Below, in pieces: positions 35,359 through 42,535 of a stretch of DNA of 64,000 nucleotides. Origin of the DNA: Candidatus Saccharimonadota bacterium (GTDB lineage: Bacteria; Patescibacteriota; Saccharimonadia; Saccharimonadales; Saccharimonadaceae). The stretch is taken from NCBI GenBank assembly GCA_015655045.1, contig JAATFU010000007.1, forward strand, positions 62,001-126,000. The letters are read 5' to 3'. The translations under genes were made by a program, and so were the position numbers. Position 1 is the first letter of the stretch, and every line of letters begins with the position of its first letter. The notes beneath the pieces are model-generated. The model was not told where the DNA came from. It ran no database searches and saw only the letters and a list, made by a program, of their open reading frames with translations.

Positions 35359-37002
35359 CTAGTTAGCGGACGAATAGCTGGCAAAGCTAGAGGTATCGTA
35401 ACTATCTCGTAGCGCTTGGATGAGGGTATGGATTTCTACTTTTTGTTTGACACCTGGATTAAGGGTACCGTATGGGTCAAATACTGCACGAATCGCCGTA
35501 AAGAGATTAAAGAGATCTTCATCAAGCTGTGCATATACTGCGGGAGATTTAAGTCTTCCTTCACCACCGTCAGCAAGAATACTACCGCCAGTTTTGAATA
35601 CAAGATCAGTATATTCACTAATAATCTTGAATAGTTTTTGTTTATCACTTACTTTCTTTAAATCAAGTGAAGGCCGAGCATACACAACTCCGTCGAGGGC
35701 TCGAATATGAAGCGGGAGATTAACGTGATATTTCTTGGCAAGTTCAGCAACACCAAGAGAAAAGTCTTCAAGTCGATTTGGGGCAATGGATGCGCCATCG
35801 ATAAGCGGGACGTACGCTTCGCCTCCAGATGTAATAGCATACACTGAGGCAGTTACGTCTCGGATTGCATGAAGCTCTTCGATTGAATGGGTTTCGGAAG
35901 TAAGTAGGTTGGCATTAAGCCGCTCGAATAACTTAGTTGCTTTCTTTATTTTCTTGCTACGCGTATGGTCACTGAAGTCAGTGAAGCTCATATAGATGAC
36001 TGCGCCAATTGGTGCAACGTTTGCCTCGGTGTCATAGAACGGATACTTCTTTCCTTCGGTCTGAGCAATATCGAATAGAGCACCGTCGTAGATCTCAAGT
36101 GAGGCAGGTTGCAGATTACGTAATGTATCGACAGCATCTCTTGCGGCCTCGCCAGTTGCAAGGGTTGCAACGATAATCGATTCATCTTTACTAAAGAATT
36201 CTGTTCTCAGGACAATTTCTGAAATTACGCCCAGCGTACCCTGACTCCCAATAAATAGAGGTGTTAGGTCAAATGATCCATCACGTTGCTTAACGTGGGC
36301 AATACCATGATAGCCCGTATTATCGCGTACATTCTCGGCAATTCTTTCGGTAATAATTTGCTGATTATCTTCAATAAGACCATCAAGTTTGCGGTAGATT
36401 TCCCCCTCAAATGTTTGAAGTCCCTTCTTCTTATTGAGTTCGTGCTTATTAATACGACCTGTTTCAATAAGATCTCCATTTGCGAGCACAACTTCAAGTC
36501 GATTAACCCATTCACCAGTTGCACCATAGCGACCTGAAAATTGGCCAGCTGCATTATTCGCGACCGCGCCACCGATAGTACTAAAACCAGCCGATGAAGG
36601 ATAAGAAGGGATGAATGAGCCGTGCGATTCAAGTACATCATTTAAAGCCTTGAAGGTAACGCCTGGTTGGACTTGAACAATTCGTTCCTTATCCTTTAAC
36701 CCAACGTAAAGAATTTTATTAAGGTAGGCGGTCGTATTAATAATGACACCTTTGCCGATAGCTGCACCAGTTTGGTCAGAACCGGCTCCACGAGCGGTAA
36801 TGGGCAGTACGTGGCCTTTTTCAGCTAACTGCCACGCAAAACGAGCTGTTTTTCGAATATCGTTGGTAACGCGCGGGAGAACAACTAGTTCGGGGCGAAC
36901 TGTAAGGATGCTGGCATCACGAGAAAAGACATCACGGATAGCTCCAGAACTTGTTACCTCGCCTAAGATATGCTCGTTCAGATACTGCGATATTTTACTC
37001 AT
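35359..37002 (-). CDS. FAD-linked oxidase / D-lactate dehydrogenase-like (GlcD family)
   Basis: Flavoenzyme of the PCMH family, 547 residues. The FAD-binding half shows RPELVVLPRVTNDIRK, TARGAGSDQTGAAIG and PSSAGFSTIGGAVANNAAG followed by RYGATGEWV. The C-terminal half is the substrate cap, ending FDPYGTLNPGVKQKV. Oxidation of a 2-hydroxy acid such as lactate is the usual role of close relatives; the electron acceptor is unknown. No iron-sulfur domain is present. GGGAG lies just before the ATG at 37002, and an A/T-rich -10 region lies further upstream. The gene sits between two divergently placed tRNA-Leu genes. Confidence 0.88.
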   Translation of the reverse strand: MSKISQYLNEHILGEVTSSGAIRDVFSRDASILTVRPELVVLPRVTNDIRKTARFAWQLAEKGHVLPITARGAGSDQTGAAIGKGVIINTTAYLNKILYVGLKDKERIVQVQPGVTFKALNDVLESHGSFIPSYPSSAGFSTIGGAVANNAAGQFSGRYGATGEWVNRLEVVLANGDLIETGRINKHELNKKKGLQTFEGEIYRKLDGLIEDNQQIITERIAENVRDNTGYHGIAHVKQRDGSFDLTPLFIGSQGTLGVISEIVLRTEFFSKDESIIVATLATGEAARDAVDTLRNLQPASLEIYDGALFDIAQTEGKKYPFYDTEANVAPIGAVIYMSFTDFSDHTRSKKIKKATKLFERLNANLLTSETHSIEELHAIRDVTASVYAITSGGEAYVPLIDGASIAPNRLEDFSLGVAELAKKYHVNLPLHIRALDGVVYARPSLDLKKVSDKQKLFKIISEYTDLVFKTGGSILADGGEGRLKSPAVYAQLDEDLFNLFTAIRAVFDPYGTLNPGVKQKVEIHTLIQALRDSYDTSSFASYSSAN

Positions 37003-37103
37003 GACTCTCCCGTCCCTCGTATGCCACTGTTATATATATTATGATACCACAAGCATTGTGGCTATCTATGGCAATTATCACCCTTTATCTGTCGAGACTT
37101 TTT

Positions 37104-37112
37104 TGGTATACT
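37104..37112 (+). promoter_or_regulatory. Promoter of the tRNA-Leu(TAG)-ASCH unit
   Basis: TGG-TATACT (-10 at 37107-37112), 21 nt before the tRNA 5' end, with a weak TTTATC at the -35 position. Confidence 0.6.
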
Positions 37113-37133
37113 CCTTAAGTTACTATTTCATAT

Positions 37134-37218
37134 GCGCGAGTGGTGGAATTGGTAGACACGCTAGCCTTAGGAGCTAGTGCCTTCGGGTGTGCTGGTTCAA
37201 GTCCAGTCTCGCGTACCA
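37134..37218 (+). tRNA. tRNA-Leu(TAG)
   Basis: 85-nt class II tRNA with the same acceptor stem (GCGCGAG / CTCGCGT), discriminator A and encoded CCA as the CAG gene. The anticodon stem CTAGC/GCTAG holds loop CTTAGGA, giving anticodon TAG (37168-37170). The variable arm is GTGCC TTCG GGTGTG-like, and the T loop is GTTCAAGTC. It reads CUA and probably other CUN codons. Confidence 0.95.
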
Positions 37219-37227
37219 AGGAAAATT

Positions 37228-37566
37228 ATGACAACACATTCACTACAGCTTGCTTCTGAACCTTTTCGCGCTATTGTGGATGGCGTGAAAACTGTTGAGT
37301 CGCGTCTTTACGATGAGAAACGACAGCTCATTCACTTAGGTGATGAAATTATTTTTACGAATCGTGAAGACGAAAATCAGACTATTGTTGTCCGGGTTGT
37401 TGGCTTATTGCGATATAAAACTTTTCATGATCTGTTCAGCCATAACCCCCCATCGAAGTTCGGTGGCGAAAGTATCGAGTGGCTTGAAAACCAAATTAAC
37501 GAATTTTATGATATCCATGAGCAACGCCAGTATGGTGTTATAGGCATTGAGCTTGAATCCATCTGA
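37228..37566 (+). CDS. ASCH-domain protein
   Basis: 112 residues comprising a single ASCH (PUA-like) domain. FRAIVDGVKTVESRLYDEKR is the ASCH signature GxKTxExR near the N-terminus, and HLGDEIIF follows as the next strand. ASCH proteins bind RNA; E. coli YqfB uses the lysine of this motif to hydrolyse N4-acetylcytidine, but other members differ, so activity is open. The SD AAGGA begins at the last A of the tRNA CCA end, and the ATG is 9 nt after it, so tRNA and mRNA share one transcript. The longer frame from 37177 runs inside the tRNA and is rejected. Confidence 0.85.
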   Translation: MTTHSLQLASEPFRAIVDGVKTVESRLYDEKRQLIHLGDEIIFTNREDENQTIVVRVVGLLRYKTFHDLFSHNPPSKFGGESIEWLENQINEFYDIHEQRQYGVIGIELESI

Positions 37567-37595
37567 TTGCTTTTTCGGACAATTTATTCTATAAT
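37567..37595 (+). promoter_or_regulatory. Promoter of the GNAT-ASCH gene
   Basis: -35 TTGCTT (37567-37572), 17-bp spacer, -10 TATAAT (37590-37595). The leader holds a GCTACG/CGTAGC hairpin (37613-37636) just before the GGGAGG ribosome site. Confidence 0.7.
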
Positions 37596-37656
37596 TAGAA
37601 AGTCCTATCCACGCTACGTCGTAAAAAAATCGTAGCAATCAATTGGGAGGTGCACA

Positions 37657-38994
37657 TTGTCCACACAATTTGGCAATAATATCATCATTCGCGAAGCGAA
37701 AGGTGATGATTTTGAATGGGTCGCCGACATCATGGTTCGGGCGTTAAGTCCGTACTATGGTGGCGATCATCGTGCGCACGCGCGGCGCATATTCGACACG
37801 CATATGGCAGGAGGTGTCGACCAGGTTGGTCATTTCTCGACGGGACAGCATATGTTTATCGCTGAGATCGATGACAAACCGGTCGGACTGATCCATGTCG
37901 TGGAAAAGAAACAGGAGACGGTCAAGATCAGTCCGCTGATCGTGAGCGCTGACTACCGTGGCAAGTTAGGTGTCGGAAGCGTGCTATTGAAGTACGCTGA
38001 GGACTACGCCCGAAAGCTCGGAGCTAGGCAACTCTACTGCACTGTTGCCTCGCCAAACGAAGGGGCGTTGGATTTCTTCCTACGGAAGGGGTTTTACATC
38101 ACAGGTACAGCCAAAGAGCACTACAAGCCCGGCATCAATGAGCACATGCTGTACAAACAGATGGTTGATGAGGCTGGGCTCGAGGCTCCGAACGTCTCGG
38201 TTATCCCGTTCGATGAGGGTAAGCACGCCACTGGTGTGCGAAACCTCATATTGCAGGAGATGGGCAATAACTTCATAGGGGTGAACGATGACTGGGTGAA
38301 TGCTCTGTTTGCTGGGTACCGCCGGAGGGAGTCTGGCGACATCAACGTAAAGTTCAAGATCATCTTCGTTGCCGAAACTGATGGCGAAGTGGTTGGCGTG
38401 GCTGGTGCTACTCCCAAGAAGGGTGACCCAATCAAGCTTATGCCCCTGGTCGCGTCCAACGAGTTTGCCTTCGAGGCGCTCGTGATCGACCTCCAGAACC
38501 TGCTGATGGACTACGGCCGTAAGCTTTATGTCCATTTAGTCCCGGAGGCATGGCAGGTTGCCTGTCTTCAGAGGCACGGCTGGGACCTGGAGGCTGTATT
38601 TCCTGGAGGGTATGCGCCCAACAGTGTTGTTCAGCAGTGGGGACTCAATTTCAAAGAAGGAGTTGCAATGCGCAAGATGCGTATCAAGCGTCCGTACTTC
38701 GACGCGATCATGTCGGGCAAGAAGACTCTCGAGGTGCGCGTCGGCTACGACAGCATTAAGAAGCTGAAGGTTGGCGAGCTCTTGCAGCTCGAGACCAGTC
38801 AGACTTCTGGTGTAGTGCGCATCAAGGAAGTGCGGGTTTACCCGAACTTCCTTGACATGCTCTCTGGTGAGAACTGGCAGCAGATCGTTCCGCAGGTCGA
38901 GACCAAGGGCGAGGCTCTGAAGCTCCTCCGTGGGATCTACGGACCCCACAAAGAGGCGCTTGGCGTCTACGTGTTCCAGGTCGAGAAGCCATAG
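37657..38994 (+). CDS. Tandem GNAT acetyltransferase - ASCH fusion protein
   Basis: 445 residues from a TTG start with GGGAGG 6 nt upstream. Residues 1-165 are a GNAT domain with the acetyl-CoA loop in YRGKLGVGSVLLKYAEDYA and the tail ALDFFLRKGF. Residues 175-330 look like a second, diverged GNAT fold (VAETDGEVVGVAGATP, then CLQRHGW). Residues from 338 on are an ASCH domain (FDAIMSGKKTLEVRV). An internal ATG at 38668 with AAGGAG 5 nt upstream could yield the ASCH domain alone. Base composition differs from the neighbours: 36 of 60 bases at 37741-37800 are G or C. RNA or aminoacyl-tRNA acetylation is a guess. Confidence 0.82.
   Translation: MSTQFGNNIIIREAKGDDFEWVADIMVRALSPYYGGDHRAHARRIFDTHMAGGVDQVGHFSTGQHMFIAEIDDKPVGLIHVVEKKQETVKISPLIVSADYRGKLGVGSVLLKYAEDYARKLGARQLYCTVASPNEGALDFFLRKGFYITGTAKEHYKPGINEHMLYKQMVDEAGLEAPNVSVIPFDEGKHATGVRNLILQEMGNNFIGVNDDWVNALFAGYRRRESGDINVKFKIIFVAETDGEVVGVAGATPKKGDPIKLMPLVASNEFAFEALVIDLQNLLMDYGRKLYVHLVPEAWQVACLQRHGWDLEAVFPGGYAPNSVVQQWGLNFKEGVAMRKMRIKRPYFDAIMSGKKTLEVRVGYDSIKKLKVGELLQLETSQTSGVVRIKEVRVYPNFLDMLSGENWQQIVPQVETKGEALKLLRGIYGPHKEALGVYVFQVEKP
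38668..38994 (+). CDS. Possible internally initiated ASCH-domain protein
   Basis: In-frame ATG inside the GNAT-ASCH gene at the exact domain boundary. AAGGAG at 38657-38662 lies 5 nt before it, a better ribosome site than most in the window. The product would be 108 residues, starting MRKMRIKRPYFDAIMSG, the same size as the free ASCH protein encoded at 37228. Whether it is made cannot be told from sequence. Confidence 0.4.
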   Translation: MRKMRIKRPYFDAIMSGKKTLEVRVGYDSIKKLKVGELLQLETSQTSGVVRIKEVRVYPNFLDMLSGENWQQIVPQVETKGEALKLLRGIYGPHKEALGVYVFQVEKP

Positions 38995-39004
38995 GGCATT
39001 AGCA

Positions 39005-39097
39005 AGGATTCGCAATCCTGTCGCGAAAGCGAAAAAAATGCGAGTGACTTGAGCCAGTGTCACTGATGTCTGTTTTAAGACATCGAACAACTGGCTC
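39005..39097 (+). terminator. Structured 3' region after the GNAT-ASCH gene
   Basis: First hairpin AGGATT/AATCCT (39005-39019). Then a nested structure at 39051-39097: outer stem GAGCCAGT/ACTGGCTC and inner stem GATGTCT/AGACATC. Only a weak T-rich stretch follows, so it may be a terminator or an mRNA-stabilising element. Confidence 0.55.
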
Positions 39098-39178
39098 GCT
39101 TTAATTTACTAGTATGATCCGAACTTTGAGTATGACGCTGTACCACAGTAAATGCTTGTTTAATATATTCAAATACCA

Positions 39179-39184
39179 TATAAC
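39179..39184 (+). promoter_or_regulatory. Leaderless -10 box for the 169-aa gene
   Basis: TATAAC, 7 nt before the ATG at 39192. Confidence 0.6.
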
Positions 39185-39191
39185 TCATATT

Positions 39192-39701
39192 ATGAATGGC
39201 GAAAAGGATATCCGATCAAACCTGACAAGCGAAGAAGCAATCCTTTTAGCTCGTCTTCACGACACGTTTAATGAGAACAAGTCTGCTGCCCGTCTCAACG
39301 TAAGCCAAGTAGATTACGAGCAAGATGGTGTAGAGGGGCGGCTTATGGGAACACGGGATACTGCCGAGATTGAAGATCCAGAAATTCTTGCTGAATGGGT
39401 TATTGTTCAATATAGTACTAAAAAATTGGGACATAAAGCATATGAGGTGACACTCATACACGAAGGGTTTGATTTCTCCAGTCAGCATTTCTTTACCGAT
39501 ACTAGTACACTTCGAGTAGACAAGTACGGCGGTGCTCGAAATTCAAACGGACGATTAACCGACGTACAAATAGATGCCGTCCTTGGTACCACACAACACA
39601 TACAATGGCATCCATTATACAGAAGGCTTTTAGCTGACCGATATCCTTTTAAAAAAGGTGATGGCCTATCCGGGGGATCTGATAGTGGCCGAAATACATA
39701 A
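39192..39701 (+). CDS. Hypothetical protein, 169 aa
   Basis: Unrecognised. It begins MNGEKDIRSNLTSEEAILL; an acidic helical N-terminus is followed by alternating strands (EWVIVQYSTKKLGHKAYEVT, TSTLRVDKYGG). No signal peptide or membrane segment is seen. The frame extends upstream to 39114, but the -10 box ending 7 nt before 39192 argues for the shorter form. It overlaps the next methylase gene by about 40 nt, so the two are coupled. Confidence 0.62.
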   Translation: MNGEKDIRSNLTSEEAILLARLHDTFNENKSAARLNVSQVDYEQDGVEGRLMGTRDTAEIEDPEILAEWVIVQYSTKKLGHKAYEVTLIHEGFDFSSQHFFTDTSTLRVDKYGGARNSNGRLTDVQIDAVLGTTQHIQWHPLYRRLLADRYPFKKGDGLSGGSDSGRNT

Positions 39702-40305
39702 AAATCCTATAGGTGTCGGTCCTTATCTGAAACCATGGCCAACAGACCCGAGGCTTGACCCCGATCTACTTGAAGCTGGCGACAGGCGTAATGTCTTAGA
39801 TAAATATCGTTATTGGACTATTGAGGCTATAAAGAACGACCTTGATAAGACTCGGACTACTTTGCATGTAGCAATTGAAAATTGGCAACACGATCTTAAC
39901 ATTGGCACGATTGTCAGAACGGCAAATGCTTTTAATGTTGCGGTTGTTCATATTATTGGAAAAAGGCATTGGAATCGACGCGGGGCAATGGTAACTGATC
40001 GGTACATGGAGATTAGGCATCACGACACGGTTGAAGAGTTTGTTAAATATATGAAACTCGATGACCGTAAGATTATTGCCATCGATATTGTTCCGGGAGC
40101 TATGGAGTTATCAAAAACCAAGTTACCAAAAAGGGTAGTGCTCGTTTTTGGTGGTGAGGGTCCAGGCTTAAGCCAACCCATGCAGGAGGCTGCAATAAAG
40201 ACGATCAAGATCGAACAGTTTGGTTCGACACGCTCGGTAAACGTCGGAGTGGCTGCTGGAATCGCTATGTACGCGTGGTTATCGCAACATGTGTTGACCC
40301 GCTAG
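39661..40305 (+). CDS. TrmH/SpoU-family RNA methyltransferase with actinobacterial-type N-terminus
   Basis: 214 residues. SpoU motifs: NWQHDLNIGTIVRTANAFN, then VVLVFGGEGPGLSQ, then IEQFGSTRSVNVGVAAGIAM. The N-terminal block (GPYLKPWPTDPRLDPDLLE, then GDRRNVLDKYRYWT) and the segment WNRRGAMVTDRYM are, from memory, hallmarks of an actinobacterial SpoU subfamily. Target unknown. The start is uncertain: ATG 39661 overlaps the previous gene by 41 nt; GTG 39685 has GGGGGA upstream and is a good alternative. It is unlike the first methylase at 4444. Confidence 0.87.
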   Translation: MAYPGDLIVAEIHKNPIGVGPYLKPWPTDPRLDPDLLEAGDRRNVLDKYRYWTIEAIKNDLDKTRTTLHVAIENWQHDLNIGTIVRTANAFNVAVVHIIGKRHWNRRGAMVTDRYMEIRHHDTVEEFVKYMKLDDRKIIAIDIVPGAMELSKTKLPKRVVLVFGGEGPGLSQPMQEAAIKTIKIEQFGSTRSVNVGVAAGIAMYAWLSQHVLTR

Positions 40306-40313
40306 ATATAGCG

Positions 40314-40322
40314 TGCCATACT
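40314..40322 (+). promoter_or_regulatory. Extended -10, leaderless promoter of the 240-aa gene
   Basis: TGC-CATACT (40317-40322) ends 6 nt before the ATG at 40329. Confidence 0.6.
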
Positions 40323-40328
40323 TATAGT

Positions 40329-41051
40329 ATGAAAGAGAAAAGCTCACCTGTGCCAATGATCGAGTTGAGAACTACCTCTGATCCAAGCGAGCGAGTTCGC
40401 AACGCATTGATGGGATTCATCAATCCTGAACTTGATTTGCGAGCAAAAGATTTACTTTTTAAGAATTTTGTATTGAAATCATGGCATCGACAGATCATAT
40501 CTCATCAAGAGTACGTAAGCCAAGAAAGAAATCCCAGCAGTAGTTTACGCACCGCGACCACTGAGATCGAATCACTTGCGAGTGGACATCCCCCTCTACG
40601 GCTCAACTATCGATTGCTCCTGCAAACCGCGGACCCCAATGTGAATAGGATATTCGTTGAGCCCCTTCCAAATAATACCTCGATTAGTATGAAGCTGGCT
40701 TTGGAGTCTATACCGTCGTTGGAAAAGAGCCCTTTCGAGTCCGAGGCGATTCCACCCGAAAAGATAGAAAAATATGAAGGGCAACAGAGGATGTTTTTCG
40801 TTGAGATTGCCAAAAGTGCCCTCGCTCCAAAAGGTTACATGGCTTTTAGGGCTCACCAAGAGGAAGAGCGTATTAATACTCAACCGGAGATCGCGGGGTT
40901 ATATACAGCCACACCACGTTCACTAGTGATGCGTGAACTGAATGTGGAAAGCATCCAGTTAAAGTCCACCCCTGAAATTGCTTCTTATTTTGCGAAAGAG
41001 GAAGGTACACTCGATATTCCCCCCGATATACAAGAAGAACGTGCATCATAA
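40329..41051 (+). CDS. Hypothetical protein, 240 aa
   Basis: Unrecognised soluble protein, starting MKEKSSPVPMIELRTT. It is rich in Glu, Ser, Pro and Ile, with predicted helices in the first half (LRAKDLLFKNFVLKSWHRQI) and mixed structure after. There are no cysteines, membrane segments or repeats. The upstream frame from 40275 crosses the end of the methylase gene and the -10 box, so the ATG at 40329 is preferred. Independent leaderless expression is likely. Confidence 0.62.
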   Translation: MKEKSSPVPMIELRTTSDPSERVRNALMGFINPELDLRAKDLLFKNFVLKSWHRQIISHQEYVSQERNPSSSLRTATTEIESLASGHPPLRLNYRLLLQTADPNVNRIFVEPLPNNTSISMKLALESIPSLEKSPFESEAIPPEKIEKYEGQQRMFFVEIAKSALAPKGYMAFRAHQEEERINTQPEIAGLYTATPRSLVMRELNVESIQLKSTPEIASYFAKEEGTLDIPPDIQEERAS

Positions 41052-41162
41052 CCGATCGTCCGTGTTCAATATATTGTGAAGTTACATTAATTATCACGTT
41101 GCGCTATCATGTGAAACGTATGAATGAAACGTCGCCTTCTTGCAACCACCGTATAAAAATGA

Positions 41163-41168
41163 GACAAT
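41163..41168 (+). promoter_or_regulatory. Possible leaderless -10 box for hisS
   Basis: GACAAT, a weak variant of TACAAT, ends 7 nt before the ATG at 41176. Confidence 0.4.
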
Positions 41169-41175
41169 GACCCCA

Positions 41176-42489
41176 ATGAGTAATCTGTCACCTCAACCAT
41201 ATAAAGGAACACGCGACTACTATCCAGAAGATAAGCGCGTGCAAAACTATATTTTTGCGAAATGGCGTCGAGCCGTTGAACGGTTTGGCTATGAAGAGTA
41301 TGGTGCTCCTCTTCTTGAACCATTAGATGTCTACATGGCAAAGAGCGGACAAGAACTTGCCAATGAGCAAACCTACACTTTTACTGACCGGGGCGGACGG
41401 ATCGTTGCAATTCGACCCGAAATGACTCCTTCAATTTCTCGTATGGTTGCTGCTAAGCGCCAAGAACTGGCATATCCAGCACGTTTATACTCAATTGCGA
41501 ATTTCATGCGTTACGAACGTCCCCAGCGAGGCCGTGAACGTGAATTCTGGCAGCTCAACGCTGACATCTTCGGAGTAGATGGGGTAGCCGCTGAGGCTGA
41601 GATGTTAATGCTAGCCGATGCAATTATGCGTGAGTTTGGTGCTCAGCCAAGTGATTATGTGATTAAAGTGAATAATCGTAAATTAATTAACTTTATGATG
41701 GCACAATACTTAGGACTTGATGGTGTGCAGGCACAGCTCATGATTAAGCTCTTTGACCGCAAGAATAAGATTAGTAATGAAGACTTCCGTGATCAGGCAA
41801 CTGAGATTTTTGGGGACATGGCCGAAGAGGGAGTGGTAAAAGTTGATGCCTTGTTGGCTGCTGAGAGTATGGCGGATCTACCCGAAGAGATTCGGGAGAG
41901 TAATGTCGTTACCGAAGTTCGTGAGCTCTTTACCTTACTGGAGCGAGCGGGTGTGAAAAGCGCCATCTTTGATATTACCCTCATGCGTGGCCTCGATTAT
42001 TATACCGGAACCGTGTTTGAGGTATTTGATACCCACCCCGAGAATAATCGCTCATTATTTGGTGGGGGACGTTACGATGGCCTGGTTGGGTTATTTGGCG
42101 CAGAGCCGATCTCAGCCGTTGGTATGGCACCCGGTGGGACAATGTTCGAGAATTTCTTGCAAGTTCACAAGCTTTTGCCCAGTTTTGGCTCGTCGACTCG
42201 ACTTTATATAGCTAGTATGGGTGATGCGCAACGCGTCGCGTCAAAGGTTGCTCGTGATCTTCGAGTAGCTGGTATCAATGTTGAGCTCGATATTACTAAT
42301 CGAAAGTTAGATAAACAAATCAAAACTGCCGATAAGAAACACATTCCATACGTGCTCTTTATAGGCGACGAAGAGATACAGACCTCCCTATATACATTCA
42401 AGGACATTACTTCGGGTCAAGAGCAAAAATTGACTCTTAATCAGCTCATTACTCGTTTACAGCGGCCCTCGCCTGTTGTTCTTCGCTAA
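41176..42489 (+). CDS. hisS: Histidyl-tRNA synthetase
   Basis: Class II synthetase, 437 residues. It begins MSNLSPQPYKGTRDYYPED, the usual HisRS N-terminus after a short lead. Motif 2 is FMRYERPQRGREREFWQLNA, the histidine-binding segment is RGLDYYTGTVFE, and motif 3 surrounds GGGRYDGL. The C-terminal anticodon-binding domain starts near 335 (STRLYIASMGDA). The longer frame from 41140 is rejected because the family N-terminus fits the ATG at 41176. Confidence 0.95.
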   Translation: MSNLSPQPYKGTRDYYPEDKRVQNYIFAKWRRAVERFGYEEYGAPLLEPLDVYMAKSGQELANEQTYTFTDRGGRIVAIRPEMTPSISRMVAAKRQELAYPARLYSIANFMRYERPQRGREREFWQLNADIFGVDGVAAEAEMLMLADAIMREFGAQPSDYVIKVNNRKLINFMMAQYLGLDGVQAQLMIKLFDRKNKISNEDFRDQATEIFGDMAEEGVVKVDALLAAESMADLPEEIRESNVVTEVRELFTLLERAGVKSAIFDITLMRGLDYYTGTVFEVFDTHPENNRSLFGGGRYDGLVGLFGAEPISAVGMAPGGTMFENFLQVHKLLPSFGSSTRLYIASMGDAQRVASKVARDLRVAGINVELDITNRKLDKQIKTADKKHIPYVLFIGDEEIQTSLYTFKDITSGQEQKLTLNQLITRLQRPSPVVLR

Positions 42490-42497
42490 GCCTTACC

Positions 42498-42526
42498 TTG
42501 GAAGGCGTCTCTCTATCTGATATACT
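42498..42526 (+). promoter_or_regulatory. Promoter of tig
   Basis: -35 TTGGAA (42498-42503), 17-bp spacer, TGA-TATACT (-10 at 42521-42526), 9 nt before the ATG, so the leader is only 2-3 nt. Confidence 0.7.
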
Positions 42527-42535
42527 AGCTCGAGT

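Noticed and set aside
37177-37227. N-terminal extension of the ASCH gene
   Set aside because: These bases lie in the tRNA-Leu gene and its CCA end.
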